Shown here: in pieces, positions 30,720-42,454 of the stretch
How positions within the stretch are numbered: position 1 is the first letter of the stretch
Layout of the letters: every line of letters begins with the position of its first letter
NCBI RefSeq assembly: GCF_963855985.1
Contig: NC_087098.1
Location: 10,064,501-10,128,500 of the forward strand
DNA length: 64,000 bases
From: Ostrinia nubilalis
Lineage: Eukaryota > Arthropoda > Insecta > Lepidoptera > Crambidae
Direction of reading: 5' to 3'
Translations under genes and position numbers: made by a program
Notes under the pieces: model-generated
The model's database searches: none
What the model was told of the DNA's origin: nothing
Seen by the model: the letters and a program-made list of their open reading frames with translations, nothing else

Positions 30720-31041
30720 ATTGTACTAACTGTATTATTATTCAAGTTCCTAAATAAACCAAATATGATTATTATACACTATTTGCTATAATCTGTTCAA
30801 ATTTGTGAACTAATTCTATGATGAATACGACTATTATTTGAAAATACATTATACCACGAACATTTATATTCTAGTCTCATATATGCCCAGGCGGTCGTTT
30901 TCGACCAGCTGAAAAAAAATAGTTCCAAGTACTGAAATCCAAAAACTCATCGTGGTTCATGATTAGGGGCCTATATAGAGTAAATATACCAAATTACATA
31001 AAAATCTGGGACCTAAATAGTTCTGGGCATATATAGGTTAA

Positions 31042-31731
31042 GCAGGTTAATATTGTTATACGGGATTGTTTGGTACATCGCACTTAGCTGCTTTTAACGA
31101 GAAACAAACAGGTCCCTCTGTATTAAGATATTATATTGTACTTGTTACCTAAAACACGATGCAAATATTTTAATATAGTACACTAAAATTAGGACGGCTT
31201 TTAAAAATATCAATTTCACTTTCATTTTTATTTTGTACTATTCAAGATTACTATTTTTTTTAACTTTTTAACTAAGTATGTCAAAGTCGTCACAGCTGAA
31301 ATCGAATAAGTTTGAAAGTTTATAAAATCACGAAGCAAAAAATGCATTTGAATTTCTTCAAACTTTTAAATACTTTTAACGTGCTTTAAAAATCGTACTT
31401 AAATCTTCTATCATCTACTAGCGAAAAGGCAATTAGACGGCTCAACAACGTAATTAGATTTGAGCGGCATCAATCAAAGAAACGATCATCAGTGGGATCT
31501 CGAAAGAGGGCGCTGCAAATAGTAGAGCTCGGTAGAGATGTCCAAACTGTCGATGTAGAGGGGAGTCGACGTAAATAGAACTAATTATGTCATTTGAATT
31601 ATGAAAAAGCATAGTGGTAGTTAGAGTATAAAGGAATCTATGCTGCAGTGGTAAGAAAGTTAAACTCTCTCTATTTAGAGGTAAAATAATATCATCCACA
31701 AAAAGTCGAAGTCAAGATTGGCTTAAACTCT
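31042..31731. other. Non-coding stretch with one CTCF-like core
   Basis: AT-rich. 'agagggcgc' at 31505-31513 matches the CTCF core AGRKGGCGC. Nothing else recognised. Confidence 0.35.
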
Positions 31732-31852
31732 AACACCCTTATTAATAAAAAGTTACACCTAGGATAAACCTTGGATTAAAAGGACATTTCCATACTCAAT
31801 GACAATTTAAGCCAGAGTTCAACTAGGGTGTAACTTTTTTAACAAGGGCGTA
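31732..31852. mobile_element. Short MITE, 'acacccttatta' ends
   Basis: 'acacccttattaataaaaag' plus 'ttacacct' is inverted at the right as 'gggtgtaacttttttaacaa' plus 'gggcgt'. About 121 bp with no coding capacity; the inner part also pairs ('ccttggattaaaa'). Confidence 0.7.
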
Positions 31853-34800
31853 AAACTTAATGTCTGCTTTTGGATTAAAGATTTCTCAATAGTTTAAACA
31901 TTGCGGTACTTAGGTACTTTGTTACGCGTAATGTAAGCTAATAATATCTGCCAATATTATTTTAGAAGTTGGGAGTTGTATACGGGATTTATGAACTCAT
32001 GGTAAAGACACTATACAGCCTGTGTCATCTCCATAATTATATTGACAGCTACTGAAATAATGTAAACTTTGTTTCTTTATTGATGTTATTAAGGTCTAAA
32101 TACCCTCGAAGCAATAACTCAAACTGTCAGCGTGTCTGTCACCTGCACATCCCTAAAGCAGACGGTTCAGTATTCGTCCCCTCCTCGGAAGGGGCCTAAT
32201 ATCCCCTAAACCGTGAAGACGTCAAAGGCAAAGCTCAAGACGCACTTGTCTATTTGTAATTGAATATGAAAATCTTTCGCCGTGCGAGGGCTTTAAGTGG
32301 CCCGCAGTTAAAGTTAGACTGCTGGAAGTGATGCAGTTTTTTCTAAATGGTAATGCTAATTTTAGTTCTGTTACTGGCTGAGGCCAGTATAAGTACAATA
32401 TAAAGTTTTCAAGGCGCAATTGACTTTAAACTTAGATTAGCAATCTGCACATCACTTCAAAGTGAACAAAATTAACTGTTTTTTTTTAAATTCGAAGCAA
32501 CTAAAATTCTTTATTTATTGTGCTAGCTTATGGATTTATTTCCTTAATTTCTGCCTTTTGCCTAATCTTCAGTTATTTCCTTTCACTCTAGTTACCACAA
32601 TCCTCTTTCATCCTCTTCTTTATAATGAGTTATTTGTTCATTATTTATGTGTTTAATGTATTTATGCTTAACTTTTCATATTAACTTAGCTAATATTTTT
32701 TCGTAATATGGATATGGCGCTTCCAGATAACGTCAAGTAATAATACATCCCCGTCTTTTTACTATGTCGAGAAAAACTTGCAGTGAGCATCAGCTCTCCG
32801 TCTAGAGAGCAGGAATGGCGGATATTTCGGATCCTCCCTAGCAAATACTTTTACTTAAACGTTATTCCCGTTGAATTTTATATTGGAAATGATTGAATAG
32901 TTCATTATAAGCAGCGAAAATATTTCTCCCAACAAAGCTTTAATGTTACTAACTTTCGGAATAGTTCGCGTTTATCTTGGAACTTGTAATCGCATACTTG
33001 TAGTTCTCGGAACACGGAACTAACGTACTAGAGTTTCTATGTAGTTTGCAATGTGTCAGTGTAGGAAAGTTTTCCTAACATAGTGGTAATATTTATAAGC
33101 TTCTTTGATAAATCTCATAGTTTAAACTTGTAGGTTTTTGTGGGTATCTAAATACTGTTTCCAGTGGGGTACCACGTATAGATAGGTATATAATCTTTGC
33201 CATTAAACAGGTATTGTGTAAATAGCTATATCTACACTCGTCTTTATTTGTAACTCCAATGTTCAGTTACCTACTTCCTACTTTGCATTATTGTAATGTA
33301 ATAATACTTAATAGTTTCTCACTAATAGCTGGCATTATTTCTAGGTTATTGATTGATGAAGGCTTTAGTGTAGCTAGTTCATCAATAAAAATCATTTTTT
33401 TAGGTGTCCACAATAATGAAAAATAAAAAGTTACGAATTCTCGTATTAAGTTAACGTATTTCGGTAATTAAAAAGTCTTTCAAATGACAGCCTGTCGCCC
33501 TTCCAATTCGCCTTGCACGAGTTCTTTATAAGAATATCAAACATCTTCACTAGGGGTTCTTTTCATACAAAAATTAACATGATTCAATTACTCTTGACTC
33601 TCCAAACGATGCCTCTTCGCGAGCTTATGTTGCACCTTTGATCTTCCCTAACTTCACAATTTTCGAGTCGGCTTGCTCAGTCCGCGTTTTCATTAAGGAG
33701 AAAAAAAGGAAAATTTGATTTAAACATCGAAAGGTCTTTACAGATAGCCTACTTCGGGTAATTTAATTAGATGGAAGTTGAGATTAGATGTACAGAATTT
33801 ATGTTACTTTACACTTTTACTTAGATTGAATTATATTGAAAGTTAAGCTCGGGGAAAAGGACGAAGACTTGCTGTGTAGGTTAATGTAATTAACTGTTTA
33901 GGAAAAATGAGAGTTTTGAGTAGCATGGAATAAGTGAAAAAGAATTTTATAGTCGTGTATTTGCTGCTTTTATAACTTCTACTCATTTTATAGCTACCTA
34001 AGTATATAAATTCCAGTTTTACTTCCAGAAAATTAAAACATCTTTCTACGTGTTTAATGACAATAAACTAAGGTGTAAATCATTTTTATATCATATCACC
34101 AGTAGTTTTAAATTAGGTCTCATGCTTTTCGATGCACTGCCGTATAATGAAACGATTCTGAAGCGTCATGTGGCAAAAATTGGAACTACTAACTCAGTAT
34201 TGACAGTAGCGCCCTCTTGTTAATGTCATAGCTGGGACGGTTCAGTGTTGGACAATTAAAACAACACTGACATAAAATTGCGCATAGGTACATTCCGTTT
34301 TTATTTCCTTGTACCTTTCATTGGCGATTGGTAAAGTGCCATAAAGTCCCAATAATTGTTATCTCAGCTATCCACCCAACAAAGCCCGCACCGCTGTGAC
34401 TTTATTTACTCCCAACCGATTCCCAGGTTTATATCTCTTTTCGTTGAGCCTCGAATAAATGCGGTACTATAACAATAAAGTAGGATTTTACCAGAGATTG
34501 CTGACATTTCCCCGAGACGAAGGCACGGCTAAAGTCCGAATGGAACTCTTATTAAAAAAGCTTTACATACGCAACTGTACGCAGCGCCTCGGGAAAAGTG
34601 TACGCATTTTAGGAGAGGAAATGATACGAGGATAACAATGGAACATGTAATAAAACAAGAAAGTTATTCCAAATATTGCCGCAGTAAATATGTATTGTTT
34701 TAACGTGTATACAGAACGCCGATTAGGAGAATACCTCTCTCGGCCTATTTTGGTCCGCGATTACTTTGGAGATATTTATTTAGGTAATATAGAGAATACA

Positions 34801-34854
34801 CTAATAATCTAGCTGTTATTGATATTGATATACCTACTAATTGAGAATATAATC
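31853..34854. other. Non-coding stretch
   Basis: Three kilobases of AT-rich sequence with no supported gene. A CTCF-like core (inverse 'gcgccctct') lies at 34209-34217. It is probably intronic if the 26.6-28.7 kb candidates start a gene. Confidence 0.4.
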
Positions 34855-34985
34855 ACTACTTATTATAAAACAAAGTCCCTTCGCTGTCTGTCTGTCAGAG
34901 ATAGAGTAATTCAAGAGGAAGGTTTTTAAGTTATAATACACTGTACTTGTGCGAAGCAGGGGCGGGTTGTTAGTTATTCTATATT
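34855..34985. repeat. Fragment of the dispersed repeat seen at 13990
   Basis: 'tattataaaacaaagtccct', 'tcgctgtctgtctgtca' and 'gcgaagcaggggcgggttg' are the characteristic parts of a dispersed lepidopteran repeat that also has 'cagacagag' and 'tataatattagtata'. Decayed. Confidence 0.45.
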
Positions 34986-35912
34986 TAGTAGGTAAAATGA
35001 ATAGAGTTGTTGTAAACCTTTTGATTCTAGCAACAGTTAAATTTTAAGTTCGTAATTATAACTATAAAACGTTTAAAAATTGTATGCCTGCCTATCTCTA
35101 GATAGCAAAAACATAATTATGGATATGATTTCATAATAAAATATAATAGAAGAAATCGATCACTGTCAATCTAACAACAATAATAATCATAATCATAAAA
35201 ATCGACTTCATTTTTGACAGCTTCACTAATTTGACGGGCGTTTATGAAAATGAGAATCAGTATTTCACATTATAAATTACCATTTTTATGTAACATTTAG
35301 GCAGCACTTCTTATAATTCGTTCTCGCAGGTATTAGAAAAAGTGGATATTTCGCAAATCATCTAAAAGCGTTGTCGGAATATTCCTTGCTAAGGGCGAGT
35401 TTACACGCGGCGACAAGGAGGCGAAGTCGTAAAAATCTAATTTATTCGACAGTTTTTTGACCTTAACAACTGGGTGTTTTAATACAAATTAGATTTATTC
35501 TTTTCTATTTTAGTTTTTAACGGCGCGTAGACAGAATAAGTAAAAGTTATTTTTTTGAACGCGTAATACATACATAATATGTATATCAAAATAATGTCTA
35601 ATTCATGAAAATCCTAAATAGTAAAACATAGGGTAAATTACTGCAAAATATTTGAAATTAACCAACATTATTTTTACTTTTAAAGAAAAAAACACTACAC
35701 ATGCCCACGAACATTATGTACTTTATACAATAAGAACAGCTTTTAAAACTAAAAAGTTGATGAACACGACACGATGTTTTATATCGCTACATAAACCAAC
35801 GTACAGAGGAAAAACACGTGTGCAATTACTTAGGTTTTTCATAATCGAGTAATCACATTAAAATGCGTGTTTTGAATTTTTTTTTATAATATCCTTGGAC
35901 ATTTTTACACTG

Positions 35913-35966
35913 CGCCGCTAGCCCCAAACTAAGCAAAGCTTGTGCTATGGGTACTAGACAACGAAA
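35913..35966. repeat. Short dispersed-repeat fragment
   Basis: 'cgctagccccaaactaagca' with 'agcttgtgctatgggtacta' is a motif I recognise from many lepidopteran repeats. Only this fragment remains. Confidence 0.45.
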
Positions 35967-35985
35967 TGAATTAAAAAGTCTATCC

Positions 35986-36789
35986 GTGTAAATCCCGCCT
36001 AATAAAGCAGGTTGATCGGCGAGCTGCGTTTGATGGATTCGATGCTAATTACAGATTTTTTGCTTTGTGATAAAATGTAGGCGAAAGATATTTCGGGACC
36101 ATCGCCCCGAAATTTTTGCTGAATTAACTTTGCGAGCTTTATCAAAGCGAAGGTATTGGGTATTTATTAATATAAATCTATCTTTAAATTCCTATTACAT
36201 TGGGAAGTAGGATAGGTTAGCTTCTAAGTAAATCGCTTTTCTAAATAGTGTGTCAATTTTGTCTTATTTATGTATTTAAAAATGGAAATTTGAGAAGGCG
36301 GTGAATAATGGTATATGTATAATTATGCAGAGATTAATAGAAAGAGCTGGTAGGTTTTATTAATAAATAAAATTAGGTAAAATACATTAATTAAACAATG
36401 TTTGTAAAACTTTTTTAAAAAGAGTCTGATCAGGGAGCAATAGAATATTATTAACTGTTGCACTCACCAATGGTTGGAACCTCCAAGCTAAGCATACACT
36501 ATAAAGGATTTTATTCAAATTAGTATTATTATAATCCCTCAGCAGCATGGACAGACCATTTTCATTCTTTAACCTAAATTGTTAACCCAGGGTTACACCA
36601 ATAAAGGTTTGAAACTATAAAAGTCTGTATAAAATATAGTGCCAGTGCTGATTGACGCGGGCATTTCAAATAACAGTAATTAAACGCACTAACGATCGGT
36701 CATCGCGCTTTCACGAGCCGACGTTTTAAGTGATGCTTTTTACGTGCGAAGCTTGAAGTAGTCAATGGAGAACAGCCAGCTTGGTTTGC
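35986..36789. other. Non-coding stretch
   Basis: AT-rich; nothing recognised. Confidence 0.4.
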
Positions 36790-36970
36790 ACAATTTTTTT
36801 TTGTTTTTTAAAGATTATTAGCAATTTGTATTGCCCAAATTACTAATAGTGCCGTTAGCCCCTCGTGGTAAGCTAAATGAGCTTGTGTTACGAGTGGGAT
36901 CACCACAATAGTCGAGCGGCGGCGTTCCTCGGATCTCGAGTCGGCCACTCCGACCCCTTCACCGTTCGGC
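36790..36970 (-). repeat. SINE-like dispersed repeat (copy lacking B-box-like motif)
   Basis: The minus strand reads 'ccgaacggtgaaggggtcgg', 'agtggccgactcgagatccg' and 'aggaacgccgccgctcgact', then 'attgtggtgatcccactcgt'. It ends in an A-rich tail (36787-36809 as T on the plus strand). Compared with the copy at 4388, the block 'cggattcgaacccc' is missing. Confidence 0.65.
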
Positions 36971-37071
36971 AATCGTGGCTATCACACTCAGTACTGACTG
37001 AGCACTGGCCCGAGGTAGGGGAGCGGCACGGGAGGGATGACATTGACATAATTATGACGTGACAGAGCAAT

Positions 37072-37182
37072 CATCATCATCATCATTTCAGCCATAGGAC
37101 GTCCACTGCTGAACATATGCCTCTGATTTCCACAATGGCCGGTTGGTGGCGGCCTGCATCCAGTGCCTTCCTGTTACCTTTA
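37072..37182 (-). mobile_element. RTE retrotransposon 3' fragment
   Basis: A minus-strand RTE tail starting with 'atcatcatcatcatttcagc'. It is flanked by a perfect 12-bp target duplication, 'tgacagagcaat', at 37060-37071 and 37183-37194. 111 bp, extremely 5'-truncated. Confidence 0.85.
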
Positions 37183-37194
37183 TGACAGAGCAAT

Positions 37195-38119
37195 GAGTAT
37201 AAAATCTAAAGTATCGCTAACGTTTGACGTTACAAAAACACCCTCCCGTGCCACTCCCATACCTCAGGAACTCATTGAGTTAAGCGCTAGACCTAACAGA
37301 GATGACAATTACAGATTCGACTTAGCGAGACAGAATCAGTATGCATTGAATGAAGTTAGAAAAAAAGCGTACATTATTTTGTGGTCTGCACATACTTGTT
37401 TCTGAAGTATTATCCCACTCATACAAGCCATGCTAATTTTTTTATTCTTTCCTAGATTTGTTCTTGGACTTCAACCGGATTGAAAATAATTAAAAAAAAA
37501 TACTTATCACAAGAGCATAAAAAATGCTGTTATTTAATAAAATTGTTAGCAATAGTTGTTAGTTATGTAATTAGGTCTGGTATACGTGAAAGGGTCGAAA
37601 GACCCTTCTACCGAATCGAATTGAATCGAATTATTCAAAAATCTAATTAACAAATAAATTCGTGCAACCCTTTGCAATTCTGGTGTTGGCCATAAATGGT
37701 GAATGTTGACAGGTGTTTTACAATGTACAGGGCTAGATATTAATGCGGTTTCACCTGTCAGGTGGGAAGCTGATATATTTGGGATGTGTCCATATAGATT
37801 ATGAACGTTAATAGTTCGTAAATCAAACATTTACTTTATACGTCAACCAGGATTTTGTGTGTGTGTTTTGGCAGCATAATTGCTTATAAGCGAGTTTATG
37901 GGTTACAGTGAACTGTGAATTATTTAATAAATACAGCCTAAAACTAATATTTTGACAGTATTAATACGTAGGTATCGAGAATTCATAATATGTGACATTT
38001 TATATTTTGAGAAAATCACTGAAAATTCTAGTCGTTTTTAAATACACAAAAAACGCACGCGTGTTGTTTTTTCGGTTGTCTAATGTTTTATTCCTACGAG
38101 TATACCTACCACTACAATT
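37195..38119. other. Non-coding stretch
   Basis: Two chance frames (37163-37405 and 37546-37830 on the minus strand) show no domain or signal. Nothing recognised. Confidence 0.4.
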
Positions 38120-38190
38120 AATCGAAATGAAATGGTTCAGTAGTTTAGACACGAAACAGAAAGACAAAGCAACTTTCTCTTAGTATGGAA
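38120..38190 (+). repeat. Fragment of the dispersed repeat seen at 13990
   Basis: 'tcgaaatgaaatggttcagt', 'agtttagacacgaaacagaa' and 'agacaaagcaactttctc' correspond to the right part of the repeat at 15481-15575. Confidence 0.5.
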
Positions 38191-38439
38191 TTATTTTACC
38201 AATAGTTTTACCAAGTACACACTTAACATTTGGCACATTAGTCTACTTTTTGTGGTGTTTTAATATAATATATTACTTTGAAAATCTCTGGGGTGGGTTT
38301 GAAATTGTTTATACTCTGTAATAACTATACTCTTATGACAAAAGCTTAACGTATTAATTACCACCTGTCAAATGGACTCGGTACACGCGTTCGAATAGGT
38401 CTGTAGTTAATTTAATCAATAAACTGCAGGGTACTTTCG

Positions 38440-38790
38440 TGTAGGCACAGATACCATATCAGACTATAATTTTTTGGAGCGAAATCACCCTTATTACCAG
38501 TACATAGGATGCTACAGTGTTTAGCTTAACGAGTCACCGTTGATACGTCGCCAGGCTGTAGAGATATCCATAAGTCAGAATTGCATTCAGTCTCTACCTT
38601 CTTACACTCTTTGTAGTACGAAATGTAAGAGCAAAGCGATTTATCGTCCTTTTTAGGTCAATCTTGTGTATAATTGTAGAGTCAACATCACATCAGGCTA
38701 TACATTTTGTTGCAAAATAGTCTGTATTTCTACGAGATAAGACTCTACCCTATTTAGCTTGATAAGCTCTCGTTTCTACTAACAAGAACT
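38440..38790. repeat. Dispersed repeat shared with 60.8 kb
   Basis: 'agagtcaacatcacatcagg' plus 'ctatacattttgttg' and 'aaaatag', followed by 'tttagcttgata', parallels 60827-60902 ('agagtcaccagcacatta', 'ctatacattttcgttgg', 'atttagcttgata'). A second related piece, 'gctacagtgtttagctta', is at 38511. Family unknown. Confidence 0.5.
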
Positions 38791-39156
38791 TCGCCATTAG
38801 CAGAATTGATCAAATCAATACTGTCAGATTAAGCTTCGACGTGGACGTTTATTTAGAAATTAAGACTTTTTATGCCAAATATTTTAAAATCACAGCTCTG
38901 ACCTTAACTGAAACGCTCATATTTTTACATTCATACCAGGAACAGTGCTTCAGACATACTTACCCTGTTATTGTGATTAAATGAAACCAGCACAAGCGCA
39001 CTTTATCACCTGTGAAACCTACGGACATAAATCATACCGTGCGTACAGGTGATTCCATTTGCTCTGCAAATTCATTCAAAAATAGCCTTTATGGTTACAA
39101 CTGTTAAGATTAAGACCACGAATTCGCAGAGCTGGCTCGCACGTTGCAATTAAAAT

Positions 39157-39601
39157 TAGTGTTGTACTCGTAAAAGACTTGAGTTCAAAAGATTAAAAAT
39201 AATAGGGACTTGAGTTCTTTAAGAAGACTCAGTTCTTTTCTCTCGAGTCCGTGTCCAGCTCAATTCTTTGTGTATGTCTGTTACAAAGTTTTGAGTCATA
39301 ACTTAGAGAATTCTTGACTGAGACATTCAAAAGTTATTAGCCGAAATCAAGTTAGGTAATAATACTGATTCCGACTTTGCTTAAAAAACTAACTTGGGCT
39401 ATTTGTGTCACTCTTTTAACATTATAAAGACTCAAAACTGAAATTACTTAAAAGTACTGAAAATTCTTAAATGACTATAAATACTCAAAGGGCTAAAATA
39501 ACGCAAAGGACTCATGACTCCCAAGACTAAGTCTTGAGTCGTGCAAAATGACTCGAGTCTTGAATTTAACACCGAAGAGTTCAAGTCTTTTACAGCACTA
39601 A
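39157..39601. mobile_element. MITE rich in 'gacttgag' motifs
   Basis: 'tagtgttgtactcgtaaaag' plus 'acttgagttc' is inverted at the right as 'gagttcaagtcttttacagc' plus 'acta'. The motif 'gactcgagtc'/'gacttgag'/'ctcaag' recurs many times near both ends. Such subterminal motif clusters are typical of hAT-type elements, where they bind transposase. I cannot define a target duplication. Confidence 0.6.
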
Positions 39602-40703
39602 TTATAAGAGGCGAATCGGTACGCAGTAAGTTACGTAGTACAGAATAATAACGTTTATCTTCGATCTCGGAACATTTATAATAATTACATCATACTATTG
39701 ACAAGCCCATTAATATCTGATCGGTACACTGGGCTTGGACAGCGAGTCCATAGAGATGCTTATAAGATTTGCGACGTAATTGATGGCCTAATATGATCCT
39801 TGGGAATTGAGTAATAAATAAAAGCTATGAATAAATCCAGAATCCTGATATTTTTATTTATGTTATATAGAATTAATCACACTCGGAATATACTGAGTGA
39901 GTAAAGCCCGCCATAACGTACTTAAAGCAATTATTTTTCTTATTATTACTGACGGGTCGCAGGTTATTCGCAGTCTTTTATTACGATTGCCTTTAATAAT
40001 AATAATTTTGTTATTGAAAATTAAAGTTTAAAACAATATATTATTTTTCTTGTTTTAATTAGGTGTATTTTCGACGTTTAGTTAAAAAAAACTTGATAAG
40101 TGGGGACGCCATGAGTCTTTGTTCCGTTTGATTATTACATAGTAATCGCAATGTAATAATTAAATAAACCATTTGTAAAGTATCCCCATTCTCATGTATT
40201 TATTAACATTTTTTTAGACTTATTTTGCACAGTAAAAAATAACCATCTATTCCGAATGCTTAGTAACAAATTCAAGGAACAAATTAAGGCTAACGTTTCA
40301 GTGGCTGGCTCTAATTAGTGCCACTAAGCGTTTTTTTTTGTGTCTGGATTGTTGAGCAACAAAAGGTTTTATTGCAACGATTTTGTGCCAAATTATTTTT
40401 AGTTCTCTATACGTCGAATATAACGGATACACTAACTAATATTGGTAGGCAATCTTTTAAGGATATTTATTACATATAAGTAGGTATATTGACAAACTAT
40501 TGCAAAAGATTATAATTATCAGAATGAGAGATTATGGAGATGAGAATTTGATCTGTGGAGTTCTCTACGAACTATCCACTTGAAATCGAGGTCGATTTTA
40601 AACTAAAATGCTATTCAATTTGTGTTATTGTATTAAACCAAGGACTTCGGATTAATAGAATCCAAGTCTTTGCCACTAAAGGCTCATTTTTTAATCGTCA
40701 GAT
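39602..40703. other. Non-coding stretch
   Basis: AT-rich; nothing recognised. Confidence 0.4.
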
Positions 40704-40714
40704 ATAGTTTAACT

Positions 40715-42367
40715 TGAACTTAACTTGAACCAAGATCGAGAGGTTTTAAGGACAGCTATATACCTCGGTCACCAAACCCGTTGATAGCTCAACTTCAGAT
40801 CCAAGAGCTAAGCTAACTCGACACTATACCGAAGATATCCCGGACATCAGCCTATACGAGATTAGGATGGCTCTCAAACAGCTAAAGAACAACAAGGCAC
40901 CGGGTGATGACGGAATAACATCGGAGCTTCTGAATGCGGGTGGAACACCGATACTGAAAGTCCTTCAGAGACTCTTTAACTCCGTCCTACTCCAGGGAAC
41001 TACGCCAGAGGCATGGAACAGAAGCGTGGTGGTGCTCTTCTTCAAGAAAGGTGATAAGACCTTGCTGAAGAATTACAGACCCATCTCGCTTCTGAGTCAT
41101 GTCTACAAACTGTTTTCGAGAGTCATCACGAACCGTCTCGCGCGTAGGTTCGATGACTTCCAGCCTCCCGAACAAGCCGGATTCCGAAAAGGTTATAGTA
41201 CCATAGACCACATCCATACGCTGCGGCAGGTTATACAGAAGACTGAGGAGTATAACTTGCCACTATGCTTGGCGTTCGTGGACTATGAGAAGGCCTTCGA
41301 TTCGATTGAGACTTGGGCAGTGTTACAATCTCTCCAGCGGTGCCGTATTGACTATCGGTATATCGAGGTGCTGAAGTGCTTGTACAAAAACGCCACCATG
41401 TCGGTCCGAGTACAGGAGCAGAGCACGAGGGCGATTCCACTGCAGCGAGGCGTTAGGCAGGGAGATGTTATATCTCCGAAACTGTTCACCGCTGCATTGG
41501 AAGACGCTTTCAAACTCCTGGAATGGAAAGGATTCGGCATAAACATTAATGGCGAGTACATCACTCACCTTCGGTTTGCCGACGATATTGTGGTCATGGC
41601 AGAATCGTTGGAAGATCTTGGCACAATGCTCGAAGACCTTAATCGAGTTTCCCAACAGGTAGGCCTGAGGATGAACATGGACAAAACGAAGCTTATGTCG
41701 AATGTCCATGTTACGCCCTACCCAGTTTCAGTTGGGAGCTCAATTCTCGAGATTGTCGACAAGTATGTCTACCTCGGACAAACGATTCAGCTAGGTAGGT
41801 CCAATTTCGAGAAGGAGGTCAATCGTCGAATCCAACTCGGCTGGGCAGCGTTCGGGAAACTACGCAACATCTTTTCGTCCAAATTACCTCAATGCCTGAA
41901 GACTAGAGTGTATAACCAATGTGTGTTACCAGTGATAACTTATGGCTCGGAAACGTGGCCTCTCACTATAGGCCTTATACAGAAGCTCAAAGTTGCACAG
42001 CGTGCTATGGAGAGGGCTATGCTTGGTGTTTCTTTGCGAGATCGAATCAGAAATGAGGAGATCCGTAAACGAACCAAAGTCGCTGACATAGCCCGACGGA
42101 TTAGCAAGCTGAAGTGGCAATGGGCAGGGCACATAGTACGCAGAACTGACGGCCGATGGGGCAGAAAGGTTCTGGAATGGAGGCCGCGCACCGGAAAACG
42201 CAGCGTGGGACGTCCACCTACAAGGTGGACCGACGACATCGTAAGGGTGGCAGGGAAGCGCTGGACGCAGGCCGCTACCAATCGATCAACATGGAAAGCA
42301 TTGGGGGAGGCCTATGTTCAGCAGTGGACGTCCTATGGCTGAAATGATGATGATGATGATGATGATG
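40715..42367 (+). mobile_element. RTE-type non-LTR retrotransposon, 5'-truncated
   Basis: A 1,653-bp insertion with a perfect 11-bp target duplication, 'atagtttaact', at 40704-40714 and 42368-42378. It ends in the simple repeat (tga)n after the stop codon, as RTE elements do, rather than in poly(A). The 5' end is missing, and with it the apurinic endonuclease domain. The insertion interrupted a small MITE whose remainder is at 42368-42454. Confidence 0.93.
40750..42342 (+). pseudogene. RTE reverse transcriptase (truncated polyprotein)
   Basis: The frame is open from 40750; the first ATG at 40867 gives 491 codons. Visible RT blocks, numbered from that ATG: 'NNKAPGDDGI' (about 8-17); 'SVVVLFFKKGDKTLLKNYRP' then 'ISLL'; 'QAGFRKGYSTIDHI'; 'LAFVDYEKAFDSI' with catalytic Asp 139; 'GVRQGDVISPKLF' (about 195-207); and 'RFADDIVVMAES' with FADD at 237-240. 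The C-terminal region ('RISKLKWQWAGHIVRR', 'GRPPTRWTDDI') is typical of RTE proteins and is the part repeated in the short fragments of this window. A full RTE protein has about 1,000 residues and an N-terminal endonuclease. The RT part has no stops or shifts, so the insertion is fairly young. Confidence 0.93.
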
Positions 42368-42369
42368 AT

Positions 42370-42454
42370 AGTTTAACTGAAGAATAACCTTGTCATTTTG
42401 TCATATTTCCCATACTAAAACTGTCAATGTGCCAAACTTACTCTTCAGTTAAAA
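42370..42454. mobile_element. Small MITE, target of the RTE insertion
   Basis: 'tttaactgaagaataac' is inverted as 'ttactcttcagttaaaa' at 42438-42454. The interior shares 'aaactgtcaatgtgcc' with the MITE at 51785-51933, so the two are one family. Its left end coincides with the RTE target duplication, which places the RTE insertion within the terminal bases of the MITE. Confidence 0.65.

Larger units (their letters stand above)
29590..31037. mobile_element. Palindromic piggyBac-type element
   Basis: Flanked by TTAA at 29586-29589 and 31038-31041, the piggyBac target duplication. The ends are 'cccatatatgcccaga' and the inverse of 'cctatatatgcccagaa'. The motif 'catatatg' with 'ggtcgttttcgacc' recurs subterminally at about 29970 and 30890. 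Two large inverted arms (about 29955-30354 and 30484-30920) each contain the C-terminal Cys-rich end of a piggyBac transposase. The 1,448-bp element therefore looks like two right-hand ends joined head to head around a 130-bp centre. It is non-autonomous but has good ends for trans-mobilisation. Confidence 0.85.

Noticed and set aside
35323..35334. Second ratchet-like site 'cag|gtatta'
   Set aside because: The preceding tract is not pyrimidine-rich enough and the donor half departs from GTAAGT.
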